From Pseudidiomarina planktonica (GTDB taxonomy: Bacteria; Pseudomonadota; Gammaproteobacteria; Enterobacterales; Alteromonadaceae): a stretch of DNA of 64,000 nucleotides. How positions within the stretch are numbered: position 1 is the first letter of the stretch; every line of letters begins with the position of its first letter. The notes under the pieces were generated by a model, which saw nothing but the letters and a program-made list of their open reading frames with translations, was not told where the DNA came from and ran no database searches. A program made the position numbers and the translations under genes. Below, in pieces: positions 1-8,329 of this stretch. The stretch covers positions 1,769,842-1,833,841 of the forward strand of contig NZ_FXWH01000001.1 of assembly GCF_900177775.1 (NCBI RefSeq), given 5' to 3'.

Positions 1-173
1 ACTGCATTTACCTGGGCAAGTTTCCGATCGGGCTGTAAATTCAAAATCATGACCTGTTGCGGCGTACCAAAAGATTGTAGCAGTACTGCAGGTAAGTCGG
101 TTAAATCTTTACCATGCGCAACATAAAGGTAGGTGTCCGCGCGCCGCGGACTTTTGTAGACAACACACAACAT
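1..173 (-). CDS. ycgL: YcgL domain protein, 5' part only
   Basis: The reverse strand opens with ATG at 173 and reads about 57 residues without a stop before leaving the window at position 1. The N-terminus MLCVVYKSPRRADTYLYV, followed later by FGTPQQVMILNL, matches the YcgL family, whose members are about 90-100 residues long. The biochemical role of YcgL is not established. The start lies 5 bases beyond the rnd stop codon, so it is probably translated from the same mRNA as fadD and rnd. Roughly the last third of the protein is outside the window. Confidence 0.85.
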   Translation of the reverse strand, partial: MLCVVYKSPRRADTYLYVAHGKDLTDLPAVLLQSFGTPQQVMILNLQPDRKLAQVNA

Positions 174-178
174 AGGTT

Positions 179-1315
179 TTAACGCTGCAACAGTTTCTCT
201 AAAGGTTCACGCAGAATAGCGCCCCGCCAGTCGGCGAACAAGTCTGGTTGCGGCAAACGCGAATAAAATTCAGGTGGAATTTGCCAGGCCCAGTGAATAA
301 TGTCGTTTATTTGGCGACGCGATGCGATGAGCGCAATAGGTATCTGCTGCTTATTCGCAACCGTTTGTATATGCGCTTTAATGGCATTGAAGGTATTTTT
401 ATAGCCAGGCATGTCAGTGAGCCGGTACAAAGGTGCCGGCGCGTCGGCCTCGCTACTTTCACGAGCTTTGCTGATTAAGGCTATGAGCTCATCACCAGCA
501 TACTTGCGGGTCATAGGCGGTAAATCAGTAATACTGTAAAGCTTGTCAGTGCGCTCTGGTAACTTGCGTGCCAGTTCCATTACCACATGCTCTTTGGCCA
601 CAAAACTTAGCGGAATATTCTCTTGTTCCGCACGCGTTTGCCGCCAGGCTGCCAGCTCTTTTAGCACCGCTAATTGCTGCGGATCTAATTGCCAGGCATT
701 GCCAATAAATAAATAGAGTAAATCGGTGGGTACTTGCTGGGCACGTTTCTTAGCCTGATAGCTACTTTCAGCTAACACCAGATCGTAGTGCCCCTTTTCC
801 TCAACCATTGCTAACAGCTTGGGGTAAATATCATAAAGATATTGCACATCAGCGGCTGCATAAGTAAGTTGGGAATCCGTTAACGGACGTTTCAACCAGT
901 CGGTACGCGACTGAGATTTGTCCAGCGTAACCGAAAAGTAATGCTCAACTAGTGCTGCATAACCCATGGCATCGCCAATTTCGGCAAAAGCAGCAGCAAC
1001 CTGAGAATCGAACAGATTGTTTGGTAGCTCGCCAGTTTTTTGCCAGAATATCTCGTAATCTTCGCCGCCAGCGTGAATGACTTTAACAACATCCGGATCT
1101 GGCAATAGCTTCCAGAAGGGTGCCAAATCTAAACCGGCAATAGGATCTATTAAGACTACTTCATCGCCACTACGCGCCTGAATAAGCCCGAGCTTTGCGA
1201 ACAAGGTACGAGTTCGCACAAACTCGGTATCAATAGCTAACAGCTGGTGCTGACGCGCATGCTCACAAAACTGCTCTAGTTGATGCTGATCAGTTACCAG
1301 TTCGGCTGGATTCAT
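179..1315 (-). CDS. rnd: Ribonuclease D
   Basis: This 378-residue protein is a 3'-5' exoribonuclease that trims tRNA precursors in the cytoplasm. The DEDD exonuclease motifs are present in order: DTEFVR near residues 29-34 (Exo I), [10 protein letters not shown] near 80 (Exo II) and [11 protein letters not shown] near 150-160 (Exo III). An HRDC-type domain follows from about residue 205. The length is normal for the family (E. coli 375). Its ATG overlaps the fadD stop in a 4-base ATGA, which indicates translational coupling. The order rnd-fadD-yeaY-tsaB-yoaA is the same as in E. coli. Confidence 0.96.
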   Translation of the reverse strand: MNPAELVTDQHQLEQFCEHARQHQLLAIDTEFVRTRTLFAKLGLIQARSGDEVVLIDPIAGLDLAPFWKLLPDPDVVKVIHAGGEDYEIFWQKTGELPNNLFDSQVAAAFAEIGDAMGYAALVEHYFSVTLDKSQSRTDWLKRPLTDSQLTYAAADVQYLYDIYPKLLAMVEEKGHYDLVLAESSYQAKKRAQQVPTDLLYLFIGNAWQLDPQQLAVLKELAAWRQTRAEQENIPLSFVAKEHVVMELARKLPERTDKLYSITDLPPMTRKYAGDELIALISKARESSEADAPAPLYRLTDMPGYKNTFNAIKAHIQTVANKQQIPIALIASRRQINDIIHWAWQIPPEFYSRLPQPDLFADWRGAILREPLEKLLQR

Positions 1316-2991
1316 TCCTGCTGCTTCTTCTCTTCTTCGTCACGAAGTTCACGACGTAAAATTTTACCAACGTTGGTTTTTGGCAGCTCTTCACGGAACT
1401 CAACCAGCTTAGGTACCTTGTAGCCAGTCAGATTTTCACGGCAGTGATCAATGACTTCACGCTCGGTTACTGACTTGTCTTTCGGGACAATAAATACTTT
1501 CACTACTTCGCCGGATGACTCATGCGGAATACCAACAGCAGCCACTTCCAGTACTTTCGGATGGCCAGCCACTACGTCTTCCACTTCATTCGGATACACG
1601 TTAAAGCCAGATACCAGAATCATGTCTTTTTTACGGTCCACAATGCGGAAGAAACCTTCTTCATCCACAGTAGCAATGTCGCCAGTAGCGAACCAGCCGT
1701 CCTGAATAGACTCGGCCGTAGCATCCGGGCGATTTAAGTAGCCAACCATGACTTGCGGGCCTTTCACCTGCAATTCACCCGGCTCACCCATAGCAACTTC
1801 TTTACCGGTTTCAACATCCATAATACGAATGTCTGTAGATGGTAACGGAATACCGATACTGCCGGTGTAATGCTCGATATCGGTTGGGTTGGTGGTTACT
1901 ACTGGTGAACACTCCGTTAAACCATAACCTTCCAGCAAGCGAGACTTAGTCACTCGTTCCCACTGCTCAGCAACGCTACGTTGAACCGCCATACCGCCGC
2001 CAAGAGCCACTTTCAGATGGGAGAAATTCACATCTTTAAAGCCCTGGGTATTCAGCAAACCGTTGAACAGCGTATTTACGCCCGCAATCATGGAGAAAGG
2101 ATATTTATTTAGCTCTTTCACAAAGTTTTTCATGTCGCGCGGATTGGTAATAAGTACGTTCTTACCACCGTGCTTCAGGAAGGTCAGGCAGTTCGCCGTT
2201 AGCGCGAAGATATGATAAAGCGGTAACGCGGTAATGATAGTTTCTTCGCCATCTTGCATCAGCGGTGCAACTACGGCTGAAACCTGTTCCAGGTTAGCAA
2301 CCATATTTCGATGCGACAGCATGGCACCTTTCGCAGCACCTGTAGTACCGCCGGTGTACTGCAGGAAGGCTAAATCGTCACCCGTTACTTCCGGACGTTT
2401 ATAGCTGGCTTTCTGACCTTTGCTAAGCGCCGCACGGAAACTAATGGTATTGCTTAACGAATAACCCGGCACCATACGTTTTACGTATTTAACTACTGCG
2501 TTTACCAACCAGCGTTTCGGCGCCGGCAGTAAATCACCAATGCCAGTGATAATTACTTTTTCGAGTTTTACGTCGTCTTCGATTTTGGCCAGGGTGTGAG
2601 CAAAGTTTTCCAGAATCACCAGGCCTTTGGCTTTAGAGTCGGTTAACTGATGCTTTAATTCGCGTGGTGTGTACAGTGGATTCACGTTCACGACCGTCAT
2701 GCCAGCGCGCAGAATACCGAATAATGCGACTGGGTACTGCAGCAGGTTTGGCATCATCACGCCAACCGCGTCGCCTTTCTCAAAGCCAAGGCTTTGCAAG
2801 TAGGCCGCAAAGGCTTTCGTCTGCTCATCCAGTTCAATGAAGCTGAGCTCGCAATCCATATTTACGTAAGCCGACTTTTCGCCAAATTTACGTACACTTT
2901 CTTCAAAAATATCGACCAACGACGCATAATGATCGGGATCAATGGTATCTGGTACGCCAGGTGGGTAGCGTTTTAGCCAAATTTTTTCCAT
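1312..2991 (-). CDS. fadD: Long-chain fatty acid CoA ligase FadD
   Basis: This 559-residue acyl-CoA synthetase activates free fatty acids to acyl-CoA with ATP at the inner membrane, the entry step to beta-oxidation. The AMP-binding P-loop [16 protein letters not shown] lies near residues 212-227, followed by GYGLTECSP and the GWFATGDIA / [20 protein letters not shown] motifs of the C-terminal half. The ATG at 2991 follows a clear AGGAG. Directly upstream are two overlapping TATAAT boxes, a 14-bp palindrome and a FadR-like operator, so it probably has its own fatty-acid-responsive promoter even though hydrolase and lipoprotein genes lie upstream on the same strand. Confidence 0.97.
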   Translation of the reverse strand: MEKIWLKRYPPGVPDTIDPDHYASLVDIFEESVRKFGEKSAYVNMDCELSFIELDEQTKAFAAYLQSLGFEKGDAVGVMMPNLLQYPVALFGILRAGMTVVNVNPLYTPRELKHQLTDSKAKGLVILENFAHTLAKIEDDVKLEKVIITGIGDLLPAPKRWLVNAVVKYVKRMVPGYSLSNTISFRAALSKGQKASYKRPEVTGDDLAFLQYTGGTTGAAKGAMLSHRNMVANLEQVSAVVAPLMQDGEETIITALPLYHIFALTANCLTFLKHGGKNVLITNPRDMKNFVKELNKYPFSMIAGVNTLFNGLLNTQGFKDVNFSHLKVALGGGMAVQRSVAEQWERVTKSRLLEGYGLTECSPVVTTNPTDIEHYTGSIGIPLPSTDIRIMDVETGKEVAMGEPGELQVKGPQVMVGYLNRPDATAESIQDGWFATGDIATVDEEGFFRIVDRKKDMILVSGFNVYPNEVEDVVAGHPKVLEVAAVGIPHESSGEVVKVFIVPKDKSVTEREVIDHCRENLTGYKVPKLVEFREELPKTNVGKILRRELRDEEEKKQQE

Positions 2992-3008
2992 TGTCTCAAC
3001 TCCTGCAA

Positions 3009-3020
3009 ATTATAATTATA
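3009..3020 (-). promoter_or_regulatory. Tandem TATAAT -10 boxes of the fadD promoter
   Basis: On the minus strand TATAAT occurs twice back to back (3020-3015 and 3014-3009), 18-30 bases before the fadD ATG. Neither has a convincing TTGACA at -35. At 17-base spacing that position falls in the palindrome at 3032-3045, so the promoter may depend on a bound protein. This is a sequence reading only. Confidence 0.5.
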
Positions 3021-3031
3021 GTTTGGTTCAG

Positions 3032-3045
3032 GGGCACTTGTGCCC
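3032..3045. promoter_or_regulatory. Palindrome over the fadD -35 region
   Basis: GGGCACTTGTGCCC has perfect 6-bp arms around a 2-bp centre. It sits where the -35 element of fadD should be. It could be an operator for an unidentified dimeric regulator. It is unlikely to be a terminator for the upstream hydrolase gene, because only a short, mixed sequence follows and there is no T-run. Confidence 0.4.
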
Positions 3046-3063
3046 AAAATTGCCCGCAATCAT

Positions 3064-3080
3064 CGCATATCCGACCAGTG
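3064..3080 (-). promoter_or_regulatory. FadR-like operator upstream of fadD
   Basis: The minus strand contains ACTGGTCGGATATG (3079-3066). It matches the E. coli FadR core ACTGGTCNGACNTG at every defined position but one (T for C). It lies about 45-60 bases upstream of the fadD -10 boxes and just beyond the hydrolase stop. Fatty-acid-responsive control of fadD is the natural inference; the regulator gene itself is not in this window. Confidence 0.7.
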
Positions 3081-3091
3081 AATTCGAGAGC

Positions 3092-4009
3092 TTAAATTGT
3101 CTTTGCAAGCTTGACAAATGTTTCGTAGCTTTGCCACATAGCTGCTGGTTGTTCCATGTGCACGTGGTGTCCACCTTCCATAACTTCCACCTCAAGCTGC
3201 GGAACAGCCGCCTGCCAGAGCTGCAAATGCTCATCTACATGGTTAAAGCCATTGGCACCGCGAATCAGTTTAAACGGGCACTTGATTTGCTCTAACACAT
3301 TGGCAATTTGCTCAGGCGTGAGTCGAAACGGTGATTCCACCCGCACTCTGCCGTCAGCCCGAAACCGCCAGCTGCCAGATTGGTTTTGAGCACTACCCCG
3401 GGTAACTAATAACTCAGCCAGCTCTTTAGAGAAATCTCCCGCAGCCGTGCGCGCTGCAACAGCACGCTCAAACTCCGGGTAATCAGGGCGGCTTTTATTG
3501 CGGTAGTCGTGGCGACTACGAAAGCCTTTTAGTAAATCGGCAGCGGTGCGTTCCGGCGGCGCTGCCAGTAACCCGAAAGCTTCTACCGCATACAAGTTAG
3601 CGACTTTGTCCGGATCAATACCAGCCAGCATGTTGGCTACAAAAGCGCCCATGGAATGCGCTAAAATATTACACTGCTGCCATTGCTGCTGTTCCAGCAA
3701 CTCCCATAAATCGTATACGTAGTCGATAAAGTAATAGTGATTGCCCGCAGGACGATGGTCCGAGTGTCCGTGTCCGGCCCACTCCAACGCCATAAAGCTA
3801 TGGTCGTTATGTGCTCCTGAGCGCATAAACTCAGCCGCAATGGGCAAAAAACTGTGCGCATTATCCAGCCAGCCATGCAATGCAATTTGTGGTTGCACGT
3901 CGGCCTTGCCCCAACGCAACCCGCGCAAGCTGCCCCACGGCAGCTCAAACGAAACGGGCTCAGCAATTTGCTGAGCCCGTGCGAGCCAATCCTGTGTTGT
4001 CATGTCCAT
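3092..4009 (-). CDS. Alpha/beta-fold hydrolase
   Basis: This 305-residue protein has an alpha/beta hydrolase core. An oxyanion region is seen at LHGWLDNAHSF (about 43-53), the nucleophile elbow at AHSMGAF (about 117-123) and a catalytic His candidate in EGGHHVHMEQP near residue 280. There is no signal peptide, so it is probably cytoplasmic. The substrate cannot be read from the sequence. It sits between the yeaY lipoprotein gene (24 bases upstream) and fadD, a position where acyl-ester or acyl-CoA thioester substrates would make sense, but that is inference only. An alternative start lies two codons downstream. Confidence 0.85.
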   Translation of the reverse strand: MDMTTQDWLARAQQIAEPVSFELPWGSLRGLRWGKADVQPQIALHGWLDNAHSFLPIAAEFMRSGAHNDHSFMALEWAGHGHSDHRPAGNHYYFIDYVYDLWELLEQQQWQQCNILAHSMGAFVANMLAGIDPDKVANLYAVEAFGLLAAPPERTAADLLKGFRSRHDYRNKSRPDYPEFERAVAARTAAGDFSKELAELLVTRGSAQNQSGSWRFRADGRVRVESPFRLTPEQIANVLEQIKCPFKLIRGANGFNHVDEHLQLWQAAVPQLEVEVMEGGHHVHMEQPAAMWQSYETFVKLAKTI

Positions 4010-4033
4010 TTAAATAGAACTTCCCTTTATGGC

Positions 4034-4630
4034 TTAATGCTGTTGTTGGTTAGTCGCACCACCGGATCGGGCTGGCTTAGTTTCCAGTGTCCGAACCCGC
4101 GTATGAGGGCGATAATAATAGGGGTATGGGCCGTAAAACTGGTGACGGAACCACAACGGACTGTAGTCAATCTGAACGTCAGCTTTGCGTTCTTTTGTCC
4201 AAAGCTTTTTCGAAGTAACAGCCACGGTTGGGAATAAGTACTTATATTCATCAATAGTACCTTCCACCGGCTCAATCACTTCACCTACCACTGTAATACT
4301 GCGGCCTTTCTGATACACCAGCGGATCAACAAAGGATTCCAGTACAGCGCGGAAACGTCCGTTACTTTCATCGCTCACCAACGGGCGTCCCCAGTTTTTC
4401 AAATCAAAGTTAACCACTTCAATAATAGTGCCGTTGTCGGTATTGCTAACGCTGGCGATAACGCCGCCCCAACGCGCAGTTTCTCCCACCGCTTCAGTTG
4501 GCTGGGTTAACGCGCGTTCAAAACTGACAAGGTTAGTACCTTCAGGGGTCTGTAATTCTTCGGGAATAGCGGAACAGGCACTAATAGTAAGTGCTGCGGC
4601 GCTAATTAGAATGGATTTTAAAATATTCAT
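4034..4630 (-). CDS. yeaY: Slp/YeaY family outer-membrane lipoprotein
   Basis: The protein is about 198 residues. A type II signal peptide is followed by lipobox LTISAC, so the mature protein should start at that Cys and be lipid-anchored. The body resembles the Slp family: IPEELQ near the start, a GGVIASVSN segment and a KGRSITVVGEV strand. The C-terminus has a tyrosine/proline-rich GPYPYYYRPH stretch. I chose the ATG at 4630 because AGGAG lies 6 bases before it; the ATG at 4636 would touch the ribosome-binding site. Function is unproven; E. coli Slp is a starvation- and stationary-phase-induced lipoprotein. YeaY is the paralogue encoded next to fadD in E. coli. Confidence 0.88.
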   Translation of the reverse strand: MNILKSILISAAALTISACSAIPEELQTPEGTNLVSFERALTQPTEAVGETARWGGVIASVSNTDNGTIIEVVNFDLKNWGRPLVSDESNGRFRAVLESFVDPLVYQKGRSITVVGEVIEPVEGTIDEYKYLFPTVAVTSKKLWTKERKADVQIDYSPLWFRHQFYGPYPYYYRPHTRVRTLETKPARSGGATNQQQH

Positions 4631-4682
4631 GCTCATCTCCTGCTGTTGGCTCGAACCGGGCTATCACAGCAACCAAAGCAAG

Positions 4683-4976
4683 TTATGCGTATATATCGAC
4701 ACCAAACATGCTTTGTACTTGTTCGCGCTGCGGGTTTTGAGCAACACCCTGATAGGCCGCTAGTGCTTTTTGCGACGCCATTGATGGCATATCGTACTGT
4801 GTTTCAAACGCTTGCCATTGCTGCGCCTGCTTTTGTGCTTCGCGCTCATTCGGAACCGCCGGCACATTGATTTGCTCAGCCGCCTTATCACGGCGCGGAT
4901 TATCCGCGCTTTGCTGGGTTTGCTGAGCCTGCCACTGTGGCTGCCCTACCCGCGTTTGTAATGATTTGAGTTCCAC
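4683..4976 (-). CDS. Small Gln/Ala-rich protein of unknown function
   Basis: This is a 97-residue soluble protein with no signal peptide or membrane segment. It is rich in Gln, Ala and charged residues (QPQWQAQQTQQSA, EAQKQAQQWQAFE) and ends in MFGVDIYA. I do not recognise a named domain. The likely start is GTG at 4976 with no strong ribosome-binding site, which lowers confidence in the exact N-terminus. It lies 67 bases after tsaB and 52 bases before yeaY on the same strand, an addition relative to the E. coli order. Its C-terminus resembles that of the Q-rich protein at 7757-8011. Confidence 0.65.
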   Translation of the reverse strand: MELKSLQTRVGQPQWQAQQTQQSADNPRRDKAAEQINVPAVPNEREAQKQAQQWQAFETQYDMPSMASQKALAAYQGVAQNPQREQVQSMFGVDIYA

Positions 4977-5043
4977 GTCGCTACTTATGCCTTAACTATC
5001 TGACCAATGCTTATTATGGCTAGTTCCGTCGCATTCGACAAGT

Positions 5044-5736
5044 TTAACGTCCTGGCAACTTTTGCCAGGTTACTTCATTACGTACATATAGCGGCTCAAG
5101 ATCCGCTGCGGCAACCGCGTTTTCGAAAAATTTACTACTCGCGATAGCCAGCATGTCTTCCGCCAGCGGAAGTAAAACCTCTTCTGCGTGAGCTGTGTCA
5201 GTGCAACTGGCGAAGGCTTCGCGGTAGGTCACTACACCAGTTCCAACACTTACTGCCGGGGTGTACTCACCAAGCTGTTGAGCGAGCCACTGGGACTCAG
5301 GTTTACCCACCATAGGTTCAAGTGTGGTGTGCAACTGGCCGTCAACCTGTTCATAGGCGGCCAGATATATTTCACCCATGCGCGCATCAATGGCGGCTAC
5401 CACACGCTCAACGCTTAGCTTACGTATGGCTTGATGGGCTAGTGCCGCCAGACTATTCACACCTACTACCGGGCATTGCAAGCTAAAAGCCAGGCCCTGC
5501 GCCACACTTACGCCAATACGCACACCAGTAAAACTGCCCGGCCCGTTACCCACCACAATACCCTGTATGTCGTGTAGCTTAATGCCTGCTTCGGCTATGA
5601 CCTCATCCACAAAACCCAGCAGCCGCTGTGAATGCTCACGCGGACTCTCTGTTGCTCTGGAATAAATTTTACTGCCTACCTGCAAAGCTACGGAGCAGTT
5701 TTCGGTTGCAGTGTCTATGGCCAGCAAGTTGGTCAT
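5044..5736 (-). CDS. tsaB: tRNA t6A biosynthesis protein TsaB
   Basis: This 230-residue protein is the TsaB partner of TsaD, required for threonylcarbamoylation of A37 in tRNAs reading ANN codons. It has the ASKHA-type start LLAIDTATENCSVAL, then SPREHSQRL and the family hallmark GNGPGSFTGVRIGVSVAQGLA near residues 62-82. The length matches E. coli TsaB (231). The yoaA stop codon lies 4 bases upstream of its ATG, so the two are almost certainly co-transcribed. Confidence 0.96.
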   Translation of the reverse strand: MTNLLAIDTATENCSVALQVGSKIYSRATESPREHSQRLLGFVDEVIAEAGIKLHDIQGIVVGNGPGSFTGVRIGVSVAQGLAFSLQCPVVGVNSLAALAHQAIRKLSVERVVAAIDARMGEIYLAAYEQVDGQLHTTLEPMVGKPESQWLAQQLGEYTPAVSVGTGVVTYREAFASCTDTAHAEEVLLPLAEDMLAIASSKFFENAVAAADLEPLYVRNEVTWQKLPGR

Positions 5737-5740
5737 TTAA

Positions 5741-7711
5741 TTAAGCCTCGGTGTTTTCAGTTATGTCAGTTATGTCAGTTACGTCAGTTGCTTCGGTAAT
5801 GTGGGTATTCTTCAGAAATTCAAGCGCCTGCTCAAGTGATCGCGTGCGTTGCATGGGCGGTAAGCTGGCTAAAAAGGTTTTCCCGTAACCTTTATTCACC
5901 AGTCGGTTGTCGCACACAATTAACACACCGCTGTCGTGGCGGTCGCGAATCAGGCGTCCGGCACCCTGTTTTAATGCAATAACGGCTTGTGGTAGCTGCA
6001 CCTTGGTAAATGGTTCTACCCCGCGCAAACGGCAATCTTCAACGCGTGCCTGCAGCAATGGATCGTCCGGGCTGGCAAAAGGCAGTTTATCAATCACCAC
6101 ACAACGCAAGGCATCGCCACGCACATCTACCCCTTCCCAAAACGACGAGGTGCCAAGCAATACCGCTTTGCCATCATTCACAAAAGCGTCCAGCAGCTCG
6201 CGTTTGCTGGTGGAGCCCTGGGTTAATATTAACCTGTCCGTGAAGGCTTCCAGTTGCTGGGCAATGCGCTGCAGCATACGGTGACTGGTAAACAGTAAAA
6301 AGGTACCGCCGGGATTAGCATCAACCACCTGACGCGCTATATCCAGCAGCGCCGCTTCCATTTCCCGTTCATGCGGTTGCGGCAGAAATCGTGGCATGCA
6401 CAGCATGGCCTGCGACGAAAAATTAAAAGGGCTGGCTAAGCGCAGTGTTTGCGCGTCCTGCAAACCTAATTGTTCGGTGAAATGATTAAAACTTTCGCCA
6501 ATAGCCAGCGTGGCCGAGGTAAACACCCAGCTCATTTCGCTGGCACGCACATAGCCGCCAAACTTGTCCGCCACACTCAAGGGTGTTTGATGCAAGGTAA
6601 TTTGCCGGGCGGTGGTTTCAAACCAGAAGCTAAAACCGGTGCGATCGGTACTTAGTAATTGCTCCCACTTTTGCATAAACAGCACACAACGCTCATAGGC
6701 CTGGTCTAAGTCCTGATGTCGACCTAGTGCACTTTTCAATACTTGTTGCAGCAACTCAAGGCTTTCAGTTACCCGGGCAGCAGCCGCAATAACCGGCTCA
6801 TGCTGCGACCATTCACGCCAGTTCCCACGTTGCGGGTCGGTGGGAAATGCCAGGCGCCAGTCGCGTAAACTGCTAATTAATTTATCGCCGACGGAATCTA
6901 ACTGCCTTAAATCTTTAACTTCGGTTAAATACAGCAGCTTTATTTCCTGCGCCAGCTCATGTAACTGGCGGCTTGATACAGCTTCACCAAAATACTGGCT
7001 GGCAATGTCAGGCAACTGATGCGCTTCATCGAACACCACCGCGCCAGCAGCTGGGATCAACTCACCAAAACCTACATCTTTTAGCGCCATGTCCGCAAAA
7101 AACAAGTGGTGATTAACCACCACAATATCCGCCTCAAGCGCACTCTTTCGGGCCTTAACCAGATGACACTGGTCGTAGTCCGGGCAATCGCGGCCCAGGC
7201 AGTTCTCTACTGTGCTGGTAACGTGCGGCAATACCGCAGCATCTTCTTGCAGAACATTGAGTTCACCGACATCACCACTACGGGTACGCACTGCCCACTG
7301 CTTCACTTGTACTAATTGCTGCTGTAAGTCTTTACTCAGCTCACCACTATGTGAAACGGCTTGCTGTAATCGGTGCGTGCACAGGTAATTGGCGCGACCT
7401 TTGAGCAGGGCCACTTGCTTTTCCGGTGCCAGCGCATCACGCAGAGCCGGTAAGTCACGGTGAAATAGTTGTTCCTGAAGATTTTTAGTGCCGGTGGAAA
7501 TAATGGCTTTCTTTTTACTGAGTAGAACCGGAGAAAGGTAAGCAAAGGTTTTGCCGGTACCGGTTTCAGCTTCAACTACTAGTTGGGTGTTCTTTTTTAG
7601 CGACAGCTCAATGGCTGTGGCCATATCAACCTGTGCCTGGCGCGGGTGAAAGCCCTGAATAGTTTTCGATAATAAACCCGTAGGGGAAAATACGTCTTCA
7701 ACAGCAGCCAT
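5741..7711 (-). CDS. yoaA: ATP-dependent DNA helicase YoaA (DinG/XPD family)
   Basis: This 656-residue iron-sulfur helicase has Walker A AETGTGKTFAYL near residue 48. Four cysteines for a 4Fe-4S cluster are visible (one in NYLCTHRL, then CLGRDCPDYDQC). A DEAH box lies in VFDEAHQLPD, and the C-terminal motifs FWEGVDVRG and QGAGRLIRD follow. E. coli YoaA unwinds DNA and works with the HolC subunit in repair of damaged forks. The last ~15 residues form an odd Thr/Asp/Ile repeat encoded by a 9-bp DNA repeat (see repeat at 5755-5790). It begins the yoaA-tsaB pair. Confidence 0.95.
   Translation of the reverse strand: MAAVEDVFSPTGLLSKTIQGFHPRQAQVDMATAIELSLKKNTQLVVEAETGTGKTFAYLSPVLLSKKKAIISTGTKNLQEQLFHRDLPALRDALAPEKQVALLKGRANYLCTHRLQQAVSHSGELSKDLQQQLVQVKQWAVRTRSGDVGELNVLQEDAAVLPHVTSTVENCLGRDCPDYDQCHLVKARKSALEADIVVVNHHLFFADMALKDVGFGELIPAAGAVVFDEAHQLPDIASQYFGEAVSSRQLHELAQEIKLLYLTEVKDLRQLDSVGDKLISSLRDWRLAFPTDPQRGNWREWSQHEPVIAAAARVTESLELLQQVLKSALGRHQDLDQAYERCVLFMQKWEQLLSTDRTGFSFWFETTARQITLHQTPLSVADKFGGYVRASEMSWVFTSATLAIGESFNHFTEQLGLQDAQTLRLASPFNFSSQAMLCMPRFLPQPHEREMEAALLDIARQVVDANPGGTFLLFTSHRMLQRIAQQLEAFTDRLILTQGSTSKRELLDAFVNDGKAVLLGTSSFWEGVDVRGDALRCVVIDKLPFASPDDPLLQARVEDCRLRGVEPFTKVQLPQAVIALKQGAGRLIRDRHDSGVLIVCDNRLVNKGYGKTFLASLPPMQRTRSLEQALEFLKNTHITEATDVTDITDITENTEA
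5755..5790. repeat. 9-bp tandem repeat in the 3' end of yoaA
   Basis: The unit TCAGTTATG or close variants is repeated about four times (tcagttatg, tcagttatg, tcagttacg, tcagttgct). Read on the minus strand it gives a Thr-Asp-Ile/Val pattern at the extreme C-terminus of the helicase. Because the unit is a multiple of three, changes in copy number would lengthen or shorten the tail without a frameshift. Confidence 0.6.
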
Positions 7712-7756
7712 GCCACGCCCAATTAACAGCAGATTCAGCCGCCAATTATCGCACAG

Positions 7757-8011
7757 CTATGCATAAGTATCGAGATGCGGATGCTCATCGTCGTCGCTAT
7801 CTTGATCCTTTTGCCGTTGTTGTTGCTGTTGCTGTTGCTGCTGTTGTTGAGACTGCCGCTGTTGTTCTTCATGCACAGCATTTTGTTCTTCTTCCTCGAT
7901 TTCACGCAGGCGGGTATTTTTCTCCACCTGGTTTACTCGTTCGTGCTCCCTTACAAGTCCCACGCGAGTGTCGCGCGGAATGTACGGCAAAATCGCGTCT
8001 AAGCTTGGCAT
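7757..8011 (-). CDS. Polyglutamine-rich small protein of unknown function
   Basis: This 84-residue protein starts with ATG at 8011 behind a strong AGGGAGG. It has an N-terminal segment (MPSLDAILPYIPRDTRVG), a charged middle rich in Glu/Arg that is likely coiled coil (about 25-50), an eleven-residue Gln run near residues 55-65, an acidic patch DSDDDE and the C-terminus HPHLDTYA. No named domain is recognised. It lies 45 bases upstream of yoaA on the same strand. Its N-terminal part and ribosome-binding site argue for a real gene rather than a repeat artefact. Confidence 0.7.
   Translation of the reverse strand: MPSLDAILPYIPRDTRVGLVREHERVNQVEKNTRLREIEEEEQNAVHEEQQRQSQQQQQQQQQQQRQKDQDSDDDEHPHLDTYA
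7812..7849. repeat. CAA/CAG trinucleotide run encoding polyGln
   Basis: A mixed run of TTG and CTG triplets on the plus strand (CAA/CAG on the coding strand) encodes the Gln tract of the 84-residue protein. It is a slippage-prone, in-frame microsatellite. Confidence 0.8.
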
Positions 8012-8094
8012 TTCGCCTCCCTGTTGCTATTTGACTATACAACCTCTGTACAAATTATAGCCACATATCGGTATAAACTCTAATATCTTTAGGG

Positions 8095-8122
8095 TTGCAA
8101 TTCATATTTTTTTCGATACAAT
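8095..8122 (+). promoter_or_regulatory. Putative his operon promoter
   Basis: TTGCAA (8095-8100) and TACAAT (8117-8122) are separated by 16 bases, about 40 bases before the leader peptide start. This is the best sigma-70-like pair ahead of the his leader. Confidence 0.6.
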
Positions 8123-8163
8123 CTGTACAACTTAACCAATTCACCGCACGCAAGGGCATTTTT

Positions 8164-8211
8164 ATGTTCATACAAAAGCATCGCCATCACCATCATTTAT
8201 ATGATCGCTAG
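8164..8211 (+). CDS. hisL: his operon leader peptide
   Basis: ATG at 8164 opens a 15-residue peptide, MFIQKHRHHHHLYDR, ended by TAG. Five of its residues are His, four of them consecutive. This is the hallmark of a His-tRNA-sensing leader, as in E. coli HisL with seven His. It precedes a terminator/antiterminator pair and hisG. Ribosome stalling at the His codons when charged tRNA-His is scarce should favour the antiterminator. It is too short to appear in routine gene calling. Confidence 0.93.
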   Translation: MFIQKHRHHHHLYDR

Positions 8212-8295
8212 CCATGCTTAGTGCGTAGAAGGCTAGCCTAATGGTTGCCTTCGAAAAATATACAACCCCCGAAGGGCAACCTTGCGGGGGTTTTT
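8207..8295 (+). terminator. his attenuator (terminator and competing hairpins)
   Basis: The terminator stem AACCCCCG (8264-8271) pairs with CGGGGGTT (8285-8292) and has an inner AAGG/CCTT, followed by TTTTT. The antiterminator is GGTTGCCTTCG (8243-8253), which pairs with CGAAGGGCAACC (8270-8281) with one bulged G and consumes the 5' terminator arm. An early hairpin pairs GCTAGCC (8207-8213), overlapping the leader stop, with GGCTAGC (8231-8237). The mutually exclusive folding is typical of a translating-ribosome attenuator. Confidence 0.92.
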
Positions 8296-8329
8296 CGTTT
8301 TTTGTGCATTTATTAACAGGAGATTATCC

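Noticed and set aside
8046..8130. Two CTGTACAA repeats in the his promoter region as operators
   Set aside because: Only 8 bp long, asymmetric, and one lies downstream of the -10 box; the attenuator explains his regulation.
8282..8329. Longer N-terminus of HisG starting in the attenuator
   Set aside because: It would translate the terminator loop and T-run; GTG at 8330 has AGGAG at the right distance and gives the family length.
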